This document shows, piece after piece, positions 42,833 through 52,438 of a stretch of DNA of 64,000 nt. A program made the position numbers and the translations under genes. Numbering within the stretch: position 1 is the stretch's first letter; every line of letters starts with the position of its first letter. Source of the DNA: Cloacimonetes bacterium UBA6081 (GTDB lineage: Bacteria; Cloacimonadota; Cloacimonadia; Cloacimonadales; Cloacimonadaceae); the NCBI GenBank assembly GCA_002428685.1, contig DIXL01000074.1, positions 6,886 to 70,885 on the forward strand, written 5' to 3'. A model generated the notes under the pieces. The model did no database searches. It worked only from the letters and a program-made list of their open reading frames with translations, and had not been told where the DNA came from.

Positions 42833-45800
42833 ATGTGTAAAGCTACAATTGTAGAATACTCGCCTCAGTATGCAAAAGCGGTAGCCGAAATGTGGAACCA
42901 CAGCAGTGAAGGCTGGAACGGAAGGGTGTTTAATGAAAGCGAAGCAAAAGTGCTGCGGGATGAAGCCTGCGTCAGCTATCTGAATTTGTATCTGGCTGTG
43001 GAAGAGGAAAAAGTTTTAGGCTATGCCAAGCTAACCAAATATGCCGAAGAAAATGGAGTTGCCTACATAGAGTTATTATCCGTTTTGCCTTCTCATCACG
43101 GCAAAGGGATTGGCCGAGACCTGGTGAAACAATGCGTGCTGAGGGCTGCTGAACTTGGCTTTGGGAGAATTGATCTTTTTACCTGGGAAGGAAATACAAA
43201 AGCAGTTCCTCTGTATAAAAAATGCGGTTTCTTTTGGGAAAAGATGGAAAACCAGTCAACCCACCTGATGAACTTTCTTCCAGGGCTGCTAAGCAACGAA
43301 TTGCTGAAACCGTACAGGGATTATTTCGATTGGTATCATGACAGCAAACGGGAGCTGAAAACCGAACCCGATGGCAGAAACGCAAACGGATTTGATCTGT
43401 ATGACTATCTGTGGGAGAAAGACGGCAAATCCCTGGCGGTTAGCTTTGAGCGTTTTGGCAGAGGGATTGTAGCCATCAGCACCAATGATTATAGTATCAG
43501 AATTACCACCCCCACTGCCAAACCTGTGTTTGGTCAGGAATACCCAGTTCTGTATCAACTGGAAAACCTTAGCGGTAAAGAAATGCAGATAGAGGTGGAA
43601 GGCATGGACGATGGAGTGATTAAACATAGTTTTCAGCATCGGCAAAACTTGATCGACAAGGTTGATTTAGAAGCCAAATTCTACATTGAACCCCTTTCCC
43701 GCGAGCTTACAGAATGGGAATGTTGCCCTTGTGTGAAATCTATGCTTAAGCTTGATGGGAAGGAACTGCCTTTGAGTATTGGTTTAAAAGTTCAATATCC
43801 TCTTTCTGCATCTTTGCGGACTGTTGATAGCGTGTTTTTCCCCAAGCGCAATTATAAAATGTATTTAAATTTGCACAATCACTTCCCCTGCGCCTGCTCT
43901 TATCGCATAGAGATACCGCAAGACATGCATCTGTTACTATTAAAGAACACTTTTGAGATCTTGCTGCCGGCAAATGAGAAAGGCTTTATTGAGCTGGAGT
44001 TTGAACTAAAACAAGCCTATGTGTATTATCCGGTTTTGCAGGTAACTGCCACACCCGAAAATGGGAGAGAACTGAAGTTTACCACAAATTGCTGCTATGT
44101 TTTTCCTGTTCTGGGCACTCGGCACGGCTTGGACATGCCTGAAATGCTACAAATAGTAAACGGATTTAACCAATTCTATTTGGGTAAAATCGGCACCAAG
44201 AATTATGTTTATACAGGGCGGATTTTGGGAGAAAGCATCCGAATGCTGGCTCCACAGGTCGGCAAACCCTATTCGGAAGAATTTGAAAACGAGCTTGCCT
44301 ACGAAACGATTATAGACGAAACCCCCAACTGCATTCAAGCGACCTTAAAATACCGCTCCAGGGACTTGCCGGGAGTAGATTATGGCTGCATCTACAGGCT
44401 TTATGACAGCGGTTTGATAGATTGGACAGCAACGGTTTATGCCCTACCGGAAAGCACTGAGGACATGTGGGCAAAGTTCCGCTTTTTTATGAAAACTTCC
44501 CAACTGGCCTTTATGCACAGAGGCAAACTGAGGCAAATAGAAACCGATATTCACGATTTGGGAACCTCTGATTTGCCCGAAGATTGCCCGGAAGAGAACT
44601 GGCTGTTTGGCAAAGATGACGATAGCTGCACCGCCCTTATCTGGCATCCGGATTCCTGTATAAACCCCGAAAAGTATTGGCTGGCTTGGGAGATTAATCT
44701 TAGCGAGCTGATGAAAACAGAGCACAAAACCGCCGAGCCAGTCCAGATTCATCTGGATGTATTCAAAAATCCCTGGCAAACCCGTAATGCTGCTTTGGGA
44801 CGCAAACCCATGAAGCCGATACAACCTACCCTGGAGCTGACAATTAATCAAGGCAATCCCTTCTTAGAGCTTCCCTGTTATGCCGAGTTAATTCAAATCC
44901 TGGATATTGAATTTAACGGAAAATACAGCTTGGAATCCACTTGTATGGACAATCCGGAAATCCAATTGATGCAGAAGCTTGAGAATAACACCCGCAAAGT
45001 TAGCTGGGAACTTACTAAAAAACCAACTAATGCCTTGGAGCTTATCTCTTGCACGGCAGATTTGCCATATACCGTTCTGGAACGAAAACAACTAATGCTG
45101 AACAGCCTGGGTGAAATATCACATAGTGTGAAGGATAATCTTTACTCCATTGATAATGGTTGTTTGCATATCACTGCAAGCACTGATGCGCGGCTTCCGG
45201 GTTTGATCTCTTTGGCTCACAATGGGGTTGAATGGCTGGAAAATAACTATCCCGATTATCCTCCCAAAAGCTTTTTTAATCCCTACCAGGGTGGATTGTC
45301 TCTAAAACCATCGCAGATAAGCCTGACTGCTATGCTGCAAGAGAGTCACAAGGTAGAAATAACCAGTCTGTTCGATCAGTTTGGCAACCGCTGGGATGGC
45401 CTGGCAATCCTTACGACAATTAACAACTATGCTCCCTTGAAGGGATTTGCCTATCGGCAATACTATGTTATGAGACCCGGAGTGCCTGTGATGGCAGTTT
45501 TGGGTGAAGTTGTGGCCCAGGCAGGTCGTGCCCAGTATTACTCCATGCTGCTCACACTTTGTAAACAGCATCAAGAAGGTGAAGCAGATGGCACATTTCT
45601 GATTCCTACTGCTAATGATGGTTGGCAAGTTATAAGACAAACCTCGGAGCAAACGCAGATTGATGATTCGTATAGTTGCCTGGCGATGCAGATTAAAGAA
45701 GCAAAAGCCTATTTGCAACTGACCGGATTGGGAAAACCTTGGGGAATGATTTATATGGATCCTGCCCTGGCAATGATTATGATGAACATACACACAGACA

Positions 45801-45913
45801 TGGTTACAGCCGTGCCAGCCAAAACCAAACCGTTGTTCATGATCTTTGGTGAAGAGCTTTACAAAAAGGAATGGCTTAACCAACTAATAAGCGTTACATT
45901 TGGCGAAAAGTAG
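42833..45913 (+). CDS. GNAT acetyltransferase fused to a ~860-aa domain of unknown function
   Basis: This 1026-aa protein has GGGAGATGGT before the ATG and no signal peptide, so it is probably cytoplasmic. Residues 1 to about 155 are a GNAT domain with the acetyl-CoA loop SHHGKGIGRDLVKQC and NTKAVPLYKKCGF. The rest is rich in beta strands. Its last ~300 residues (LISLAHNGVEWLENNYPDYP, YRQYYVMRPGVPVMAVLGEV) resemble the mutarotase-like folds of carbohydrate enzymes, which is a tentative reading. I know of no established function. It is a single gene with no evident operon. Confidence 0.75.
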   Translation: MCKATIVEYSPQYAKAVAEMWNHSSEGWNGRVFNESEAKVLRDEACVSYLNLYLAVEEEKVLGYAKLTKYAEENGVAYIELLSVLPSHHGKGIGRDLVKQCVLRAAELGFGRIDLFTWEGNTKAVPLYKKCGFFWEKMENQSTHLMNFLPGLLSNELLKPYRDYFDWYHDSKRELKTEPDGRNANGFDLYDYLWEKDGKSLAVSFERFGRGIVAISTNDYSIRITTPTAKPVFGQEYPVLYQLENLSGKEMQIEVEGMDDGVIKHSFQHRQNLIDKVDLEAKFYIEPLSRELTEWECCPCVKSMLKLDGKELPLSIGLKVQYPLSASLRTVDSVFFPKRNYKMYLNLHNHFPCACSYRIEIPQDMHLLLLKNTFEILLPANEKGFIELEFELKQAYVYYPVLQVTATPENGRELKFTTNCCYVFPVLGTRHGLDMPEMLQIVNGFNQFYLGKIGTKNYVYTGRILGESIRMLAPQVGKPYSEEFENELAYETIIDETPNCIQATLKYRSRDLPGVDYGCIYRLYDSGLIDWTATVYALPESTEDMWAKFRFFMKTSQLAFMHRGKLRQIETDIHDLGTSDLPEDCPEENWLFGKDDDSCTALIWHPDSCINPEKYWLAWEINLSELMKTEHKTAEPVQIHLDVFKNPWQTRNAALGRKPMKPIQPTLELTINQGNPFLELPCYAELIQILDIEFNGKYSLESTCMDNPEIQLMQKLENNTRKVSWELTKKPTNALELISCTADLPYTVLERKQLMLNSLGEISHSVKDNLYSIDNGCLHITASTDARLPGLISLAHNGVEWLENNYPDYPPKSFFNPYQGGLSLKPSQISLTAMLQESHKVEITSLFDQFGNRWDGLAILTTINNYAPLKGFAYRQYYVMRPGVPVMAVLGEVVAQAGRAQYYSMLLTLCKQHQEGEADGTFLIPTANDGWQVIRQTSEQTQIDDSYSCLAMQIKEAKAYLQLTGLGKPWGMIYMDPALAMIMMNIHTDMVTAVPAKTKPLFMIFGEELYKKEWLNQLISVTFGEK

Positions 45914-46420
45914 GTAGAGATTTTAGAAGGAATGCAATTAATAAATATATTTAAGCCAAATAGGGGTAAGGGAGCCTTTCATTACAGAGATATCCTCCCT
46001 CCGAACCATCCATGCGGCTCTCCAGAAAGCAGGTGGCTTATTTAAAGTTTCAATTCTATGAAGAAATATTTCTTGACGGATTATAAGAATTAATAACACT
46101 TGCTCTCGGCAGTTGAATTGAGAGTCCATAATCATCTTGGCACGTTGCCACAAATGATTTTCCATGGACATCAGGAGAAAGATATGGCTATGATAGCTGC
46201 ATTAGGAGAGCGTTTGAGGATCGGGAAGAGGGATGTAGTGCTAACCAACAGCTATAATGTCATTAATGTGCTATCATCTTATTGTCCAATTTCTTACTCC
46301 ATTATTCTGGACAACATTACAATTGCATCTCAAACAAATAACAACATTGTGGATCCTTTAACTTGCAGGTTATTCTTTCAGGATTGGTCTGCAATATTCA
46401 CAACAAACCAGGGAGGATAG
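45914..46420 (+). other. Leader region of the secreted-protein operon
   Basis: This 507-bp gap is upstream of three co-oriented secreted-protein genes. A TTGACG -35-like hexamer at 46073-46078 lacks a strong -10 at 17 bp (TAATAA is nearer). An open frame from 46100 to 46420 has a ribosome-like site at an internal ATG 46184 but no recognisable protein features. I see no clear terminator after the upstream gene. Confidence 0.4.
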
Positions 46421-49012
46421 ATGAAATCTGCTTTTTTTATCATTAGTATTATGCTGTGCTTCAGCATATTAAGCGCAAAAGATCTCTTCGGGACGGATTT
46501 GGCTACCAATTCCGCCGTCAATAGCAAACATGAAATGCCTGCTTTTAACCAGGCAGATAAATCGAAAGCACATCCTCTTCCCATCGATCCTCCGGAGAAT
46601 CTGCAAGCGGCGGTTAATGGCAGCAATGTAGAGCTTACTTGGGATGAACCCGGTTCAGGAGGCAGCGGACAGCCTGGATGGCTTAGCTATTGCGGAGAAA
46701 ACACCAATGGCATAGGGACGGGAGCTGTTTTTGATTTTGATGTAGCTGCCAAATGGGATGCCTCTGGCGCAGTTAACAGTATCAGCCCCTATGTGGGAAT
46801 GAATATTACCAAGATCAAATTTTTCCCGAATGAAAACAATTGCAGTTATGCGGTTCGCATCTGGAGCGGAACTGCCAATACTTTGGTGGTAGATCAGGCC
46901 TGCACACCCACGATCTATGCCTGGAACGAGATTGTCCTCTCCGTTCCCTATACCATTCCCGCAGGGCTGCAACTGATGGCAGGCTTCCGCTGCAACGCCC
47001 AATCAGGTTATCCCGCGGGTTGCGATGCCGGACCCCAGGTAGATGGCTATGGGAACTTGATACGCTACCAAGGCACGTGGACCACGCTTAGTGCTATATC
47101 CTCCACGTTCACCTATAACTGGAATATCCGGGTGTATGTGGCAGATGCGGACGGACGTGAGTATGAGCTTAGTTACCTTCCCCTGGAAAACAACCAGGGC
47201 TTATCTTCATCCCTGCTTTCTTGTGGTTTACCACGCCAGACACGGGAGATTTCAGCTTACAATATCTACCGCGATGGGGCCTTGCTCTCTGTGGTATCCG
47301 GCACAACCTTGAATTATATGGACAATAACGTCCCCGGAGGACTTAATAGCTATTACGTTACTGCGATGTATGCAACCGTGGAATCCAATGGGTCTAATAG
47401 TGTAACTGCCTTTGTAATGCCGCCTTCGCATGTGGAACTGCTACACGATGATGGAACTTCTGAACAGGGCTATTCTGTTGGTACAACCAGACAAATAGCT
47501 GTGAAATACATGTATCCCGACTCGTTAGCCATAAGATGGATAAAAGTGTTTGTGCACACCGCGGGCAGTTCAGGGATCATTGTGCGAGTATTTAATGATG
47601 ACGGCACCAATGGCATGCCTGGAACTCAAATATATCAAAATCTATACCCCGTTGCTTCGGTAGTTACGGGGTGGAATTATATCCCCCTACCTCAAGGTGT
47701 GGTGGTGGAGGATGGTTCCTTCTATGTGGCAATCCTTGAAACGACACTCTCTTCCCATATCGGCTTGGACACCAGTTCCAACGGTTTCAGCTACAAAAAA
47801 GTGTCCACTGTCTGGGAACCGGTAACGGAAGGGGAAATAATGATCAGGCCGATCATATATTCCACAATGGCCGGTTCGCAAAGCGTTTCTCTGGTTTCGG
47901 GCTGGAATCTGGTATCTCTGAATGTGTCGCCCGTTGATCACGATATTTCAACCCTTTTCTCCGATATTTCCGGAAGCTTGCAGCAGATCAAGGGAACAGA
48001 GGGAGTTTATATCGCTGACAATCCCTATTCTACGCTTTCTTCGCTTGCAGACGGCAAGGCTTATAGCATCCTGATGAGTGCTCCCTGTATGTGGACGGTT
48101 TTGGGTTTGCCAATTCCCGTTAATACGGCTCTACTTCTGGACGATGGTTGGAATTTGACGGCTTATCTGCCTCAAAGTGCCATGCCTGTGGAAACCGCAA
48201 TAAATTCCATTAATGGTTGGTTGCAGCAGGTGAAAGGCAGCGATGGAGTGTTTATTCCGGATAATCCCTATTCCACACTAACTACAATGTATCCAGGCAA
48301 GGGCTACTGGATCAAAATTAGTGGTGCTCACACACTCACCTATCCCTTATCCAGGGATCCGGCTTCAAAACTCCAGAACTCCAGCACCCCAGAACAACAG
48401 CACTCCACAACTCCAGCACTTCTATCATCCAGTATGACCGTTTTGGCAAGATGCGCCGCAGCAGTTGCTGGGAATATCTTATTGGCGAGGGTTAATGGCG
48501 AATTAAGGGGCAGGGAACACTTTGTCGCACCGGAAGGCTTTGCTGCTGCTCTTATCCAGATTTACACGGAAACAAGTGGTGAGGGAATTGCCTTTAGCAT
48601 CCTGAAAACCGATGGCAGCGAGATTCCTCTGGCAACCACACTCAGCAGCGAACCTCATACAATCCTGGGCAATTATCCGGAGTTTATCTGCCTGGAACCA
48701 CAGGCCTTAAGCGGTGATGAGCCGCTCCCAGCAGTTACCGCCCTGCTTGGCTGCTATCCAAATCCATTTTTAGATAACATCAATATCGCCTATGAAATCG
48801 AAAAAATTAAGACTCCGGTGGCAATTGAGATATATAACCTCAAGGGTCAATTGGTAAAGAGCCTGGTAAATGAAAACCATGCCAAGGGAAGCTATCAAAC
48901 TTCCTGGGATGGCAGAGACAGCCAAGGCCGCCAGGTGGCTTCCGGAATATATTACATCTGTATGAACGCCGGAGACTACCGGAAAACCATGAAGGTGTTA
49001 CTAACAAAATAA
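46421..49012 (+). CDS. Secreted multidomain protein with C-terminal sorting domain
   Basis: This 863-aa protein has GGGAGG before the ATG and a signal peptide (about 1-19). An Fn3-like domain is split by the same inserted domain seen in the 34908 protein (WLSYCGENTNGIGTGAVFDF to NWNIRVYV). Two GWNL-type repeats follow (SLVSGWNLVSLNV with GTEGVYIADNPYSTL, and DDGWNLTAYLP with GSDGVFIPDNPYSTL). A Ser/Thr/Gln linker encoded by a direct repeat, an SMTVLARC-type module and the sorting domain (CYPNPFLDNINIAYE to the end) complete it. It is the first gene of a three-gene cluster and is probably exported to the cell surface. Confidence 0.85.
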   Translation: MKSAFFIISIMLCFSILSAKDLFGTDLATNSAVNSKHEMPAFNQADKSKAHPLPIDPPENLQAAVNGSNVELTWDEPGSGGSGQPGWLSYCGENTNGIGTGAVFDFDVAAKWDASGAVNSISPYVGMNITKIKFFPNENNCSYAVRIWSGTANTLVVDQACTPTIYAWNEIVLSVPYTIPAGLQLMAGFRCNAQSGYPAGCDAGPQVDGYGNLIRYQGTWTTLSAISSTFTYNWNIRVYVADADGREYELSYLPLENNQGLSSSLLSCGLPRQTREISAYNIYRDGALLSVVSGTTLNYMDNNVPGGLNSYYVTAMYATVESNGSNSVTAFVMPPSHVELLHDDGTSEQGYSVGTTRQIAVKYMYPDSLAIRWIKVFVHTAGSSGIIVRVFNDDGTNGMPGTQIYQNLYPVASVVTGWNYIPLPQGVVVEDGSFYVAILETTLSSHIGLDTSSNGFSYKKVSTVWEPVTEGEIMIRPIIYSTMAGSQSVSLVSGWNLVSLNVSPVDHDISTLFSDISGSLQQIKGTEGVYIADNPYSTLSSLADGKAYSILMSAPCMWTVLGLPIPVNTALLLDDGWNLTAYLPQSAMPVETAINSINGWLQQVKGSDGVFIPDNPYSTLTTMYPGKGYWIKISGAHTLTYPLSRDPASKLQNSSTPEQQHSTTPALLSSSMTVLARCAAAVAGNILLARVNGELRGREHFVAPEGFAAALIQIYTETSGEGIAFSILKTDGSEIPLATTLSSEPHTILGNYPEFICLEPQALSGDEPLPAVTALLGCYPNPFLDNINIAYEIEKIKTPVAIEIYNLKGQLVKSLVNENHAKGSYQTSWDGRDSQGRQVASGIYYICMNAGDYRKTMKVLLTK

Positions 49013-49067
49013 ATTTTCATCTCCTCTGGAGTAACAAACTCTGGCAGGGGACAAAGGAGCAAAGAAA

Positions 49068-52000
49068 ATGAAGCATGCACTTATTATCACCGCCCTCCTC
49101 TTGAGTATGGTTTTTTCACTGATTGCCAATGATATACCCGATCCGGGAAGAGCTCTGCCAAGCCTTGATCTGCCTCAGGGGAAGCTAATCAGTCCGCCCC
49201 GGACTCCTCCCTCATTCACTTTCTCGCGTAATCCCGTCTCTCTCATGACCTCCTACTATGATTACATGATAGGAAGCTACAATGGCTTGCCCTTAAGAGT
49301 GATCCCACAAATCGCCGGAGGGGGTTACTTTATGACCTATCACGGTAAGCGCACCCCTACTGCCATCAGAAGAGTATTTCACGCCTATTTGGATAATAAT
49401 GGCAATGTGATTAACAACAATGAAATTTCTCCTACCTATATCAATGAAGGTTATCCCACGCTTGCAGTGGATCCAGTCTCCGGCAAGCCCCTCTATGCCT
49501 GGCATTGCAATATTGATACAGATGCACTATATGAAGATATTCTGACCTCCGATGCTTTCATTGCGGGAATCGCGGGTTTGTTCAACGATAATGTAACCAT
49601 TCAGAATGCGCCAATAACGATCACGCCAACTAATTACCCGGCAACCAGTGATAATGAATTTATCTGGCCTACCGCGGTGATCGGTCCTTCACCCGTTGCC
49701 GGTAAACGCCGCGTTTATGTGGTGATGCGCAATAGCGTAACTCACTCCTATGGTCCCAGCGAAAACCCTTACATCCGCTTTGCAGATTTTAATGCCGACG
49801 ATATTGAGGGAGGAATACCTTTGGTTTGGAATACCTCCAATTTCACTATTCCGGAAATGGATAACTGGAATCATGCCCCTGAATGGAGGCGTCCCTTCCA
49901 TGCTATTGCAGTAGATAATGCCGGAAATCTCTATTATAGTGGATATCATTTTGCCACTATGGCAGACGGAACCACCTACATCCCGGAAGCCGACCTAGAT
50001 ATATTCAAATGCCCCAATTACGGTCAGGGAACCTGGAGCAGGATCAGCAGCTTCAGCAATCTACCCTCCTGGAATCCACCTGAGGCACCCGGCTCTACGG
50101 TTGGATATTTCAAAGACGGTAATAATATCCCCTATACTGATGATGAACTATATTGGGTGATCGCCAATTCCAGCCACCTGAATGCCACTGTGGATAACAA
50201 CGGCAAGCTTCACGTCCCGGCCACTTGGGAGCTGCGTAATGTGGAAGGCGTTTATTACCCTGATTTACAATTTATCAAGGAATTCGTCTTTAATCCTGCC
50301 ACTTCCCAGTTTAGCATCAAAGATATTTATCCTCAGAGACATCCCGACAATACTAATGATCAATACTACCAACCCTGGGATTCCGTTGCCCCCTGGGGAG
50401 CAGTGGATAGCTATCTGCCAGATGGGTCAGGCGGTTTCTACCCGGAAATGGTAAACGACTGGCCTTACCCCTATTGGGATGAAACTGCTCATGGCGATGC
50501 TATGATGTTTCATTACAATAATACCAAGGTAACCGAAAGTAATGGCGAGGGAATGATGGCTGTTGTATGGCAGAATTCTCTTCGTTCCCGTTTATATAAC
50601 CACGATAGCGATACGGATTATGCTGCCTATGCCAATTCCCCGGAGATATTTATCGCTGTTTCACCCGACAATGGCAATACTTGGAGCGAACCCATTATTT
50701 TGAACAACGTTACTACTCCCCAATTTGCCAATCTGAAGCCAATGTGGGTGTATCCTGCAGATAAGGTGAAATACATGGGAATGCAGGGAAATCAGAAGAT
50801 CGGTAAACTGGGCCTGATGTTCTATAATGACTATACTTGGGGTTCAAATGTGATTACTCCATCCGTGCATCCCACAAACGATGGCGGCCAAGTGATGTTT
50901 GCCGAACTGCAAATCGTATTTCCTCTTAGCGGACCTGCACCCACAGATCCCTTTGGAACCCCGGTAGTTCTAAGCGGTAGTATGGCGGTTGTGGCTGGGA
51001 TATTAATCGAAGGTCAGATGGCTGCTGCCGGTGATATGCTGGCTGCTTTTGTGGATGTGAATGGCACTCCGCAACTGCGAGGGAAGCAGCAAGTGGTTTT
51101 GAATAATAATATCGCTGGTTGCCTGATCCAAGTATTCACCGAAACTAATGGAGAAATTGTATATTTCAAGCTTTGGGATGCCAGCACCAATGAAGTGCTT
51201 AGCATAGCCGAAACGCTGCCAAGTCAGGTGAATGGGACCGTGGGTACCTGGCCGGATAACCTCTTCTGGCTTCATGCCGGAGCAGCCTGGAACCAAAACA
51301 TCAGCTTGCAGCCGGGATGGAACATGGTTTCTTTGAATGTTCATCCGGCTAATACGGCCATCTCCAGCATCATGGCAGGGATCCTGAACGATGTTATCAT
51401 GGTAAAATCCCCCGAGGGTGTATATGTTCCCAATAATCCCTATAATACCTTGTCCAACCTGAGTGACGGCAAAGGCTACTTCGTTAAGCTGAATAATCCC
51501 CGCACCCTTACGGTTGTGGGCATGCCTCTTGATCCCATTGCTCCCATCCCTCTGCTTTCCGGATGGAACTTGGTTGGCTTCACTCCTCAAGTGGCTATCC
51601 CCGTGGAAATGGCATTAAACTCCATCGAAGCATACATAGAACAGGTGAAAGGCGTGGAGGGAGTGTATATTCCCGATAATCCCTACAATACCTTAACCAC
51701 GCTCAGCCCGGGCAGGTCATATTGGATAGACATGAATCAGGCTGCTCCCCTTGTATATAATGTTCCGGTTCGGGAGGCTTATTTACCGCAGGAACTGCCC
51801 ATCTGCTCCACCTGGGGAACACCTGTAATCAAAACCAATAGCCAGGTTATACTCTGTGAATTGGGTGATTATGCCGCTTCCGGAGACCAGCTTGCTGCCT
51901 TTGTAAATGGGGAATTGCGAGGTCTAAGCCCCATTAGAGAAGCGGAAGGACGCATAGGATCTTACCTACAGGTATTTACTGATGTGCCGGATGAGACTAT

Positions 52001-52424
52001 CAGCTTCAAGCTCATCAAAACCGGAAGCGCAATATCCATAGAGCTAAGCCCCGCTATACAAAGTATCCCCGGCACCAATACCGGAGATTATCGCATTGGT
52101 TCATATTACCAGCTTAGTAAAGTTGATAATGAAACTCCTGGCTTGCCTACTGCTTTAATCAATGCCTATCCCAATCCCTTCAATAGCACAACCTCCATTA
52201 GTTTGAGAGTGGAAAAGAACAATACCCCCCTCAAGCTGGAGATCTACAACCTGAAAGGCCAGAAGGTAAAAACCCTCTTTAGCGGTCCCATGGTTGCAGG
52301 AACCCAAAGCATAGCCTGGAATGGCCTTAATGAAAATGGTCAGCACGTAGCCACAGGAGTATATTTCTGCCGTTTAAGCAGTAGCGGCCAAACTCAAAAC
52401 ATCAAACTCATGATCCTGAAGTAG
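49068..52424 (+). CDS. Secreted multidomain protein with C-terminal sorting domain
   Basis: This 1118-aa protein has AAGGAG upstream, a signal peptide (about 1-20, ending LIAN), and a ~600-residue N-terminal region. The latter looks like a sialidase or propeller-type repeat protein (SPDNGNTWSEPIILN is an Asp-box-like motif). It is followed by an SMAVVAGILIEGQMAAAGDM module, two GWNL repeats (PGWNMVSLNV and SGWNLVGFTP, each followed by xEGVYxPxNPYNTL), a second SMTV-type module and the sorting domain (AYPNPFNSTTSISLR to the end). No catalytic residues of sialidases were identified. The cluster partners share its modules. Confidence 0.85.
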   Translation: MKHALIITALLLSMVFSLIANDIPDPGRALPSLDLPQGKLISPPRTPPSFTFSRNPVSLMTSYYDYMIGSYNGLPLRVIPQIAGGGYFMTYHGKRTPTAIRRVFHAYLDNNGNVINNNEISPTYINEGYPTLAVDPVSGKPLYAWHCNIDTDALYEDILTSDAFIAGIAGLFNDNVTIQNAPITITPTNYPATSDNEFIWPTAVIGPSPVAGKRRVYVVMRNSVTHSYGPSENPYIRFADFNADDIEGGIPLVWNTSNFTIPEMDNWNHAPEWRRPFHAIAVDNAGNLYYSGYHFATMADGTTYIPEADLDIFKCPNYGQGTWSRISSFSNLPSWNPPEAPGSTVGYFKDGNNIPYTDDELYWVIANSSHLNATVDNNGKLHVPATWELRNVEGVYYPDLQFIKEFVFNPATSQFSIKDIYPQRHPDNTNDQYYQPWDSVAPWGAVDSYLPDGSGGFYPEMVNDWPYPYWDETAHGDAMMFHYNNTKVTESNGEGMMAVVWQNSLRSRLYNHDSDTDYAAYANSPEIFIAVSPDNGNTWSEPIILNNVTTPQFANLKPMWVYPADKVKYMGMQGNQKIGKLGLMFYNDYTWGSNVITPSVHPTNDGGQVMFAELQIVFPLSGPAPTDPFGTPVVLSGSMAVVAGILIEGQMAAAGDMLAAFVDVNGTPQLRGKQQVVLNNNIAGCLIQVFTETNGEIVYFKLWDASTNEVLSIAETLPSQVNGTVGTWPDNLFWLHAGAAWNQNISLQPGWNMVSLNVHPANTAISSIMAGILNDVIMVKSPEGVYVPNNPYNTLSNLSDGKGYFVKLNNPRTLTVVGMPLDPIAPIPLLSGWNLVGFTPQVAIPVEMALNSIEAYIEQVKGVEGVYIPDNPYNTLTTLSPGRSYWIDMNQAAPLVYNVPVREAYLPQELPICSTWGTPVIKTNSQVILCELGDYAASGDQLAAFVNGELRGLSPIREAEGRIGSYLQVFTDVPDETISFKLIKTGSAISIELSPAIQSIPGTNTGDYRIGSYYQLSKVDNETPGLPTALINAYPNPFNSTTSISLRVEKNNTPLKLEIYNLKGQKVKTLFSGPMVAGTQSIAWNGLNENGQHVATGVYFCRLSSSGQTQNIKLMILK

Positions 52425-52438
52425 AAAGGGAAAACAGT

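Noticed and set aside
46100..46420. 106-codon open frame before the secreted-protein operon
   Set aside because: It has no recognisable protein features and no good start for the full length, and probably lies in the leader; an internal ATG 46184 with a ribosome-like site is noted but not enough.
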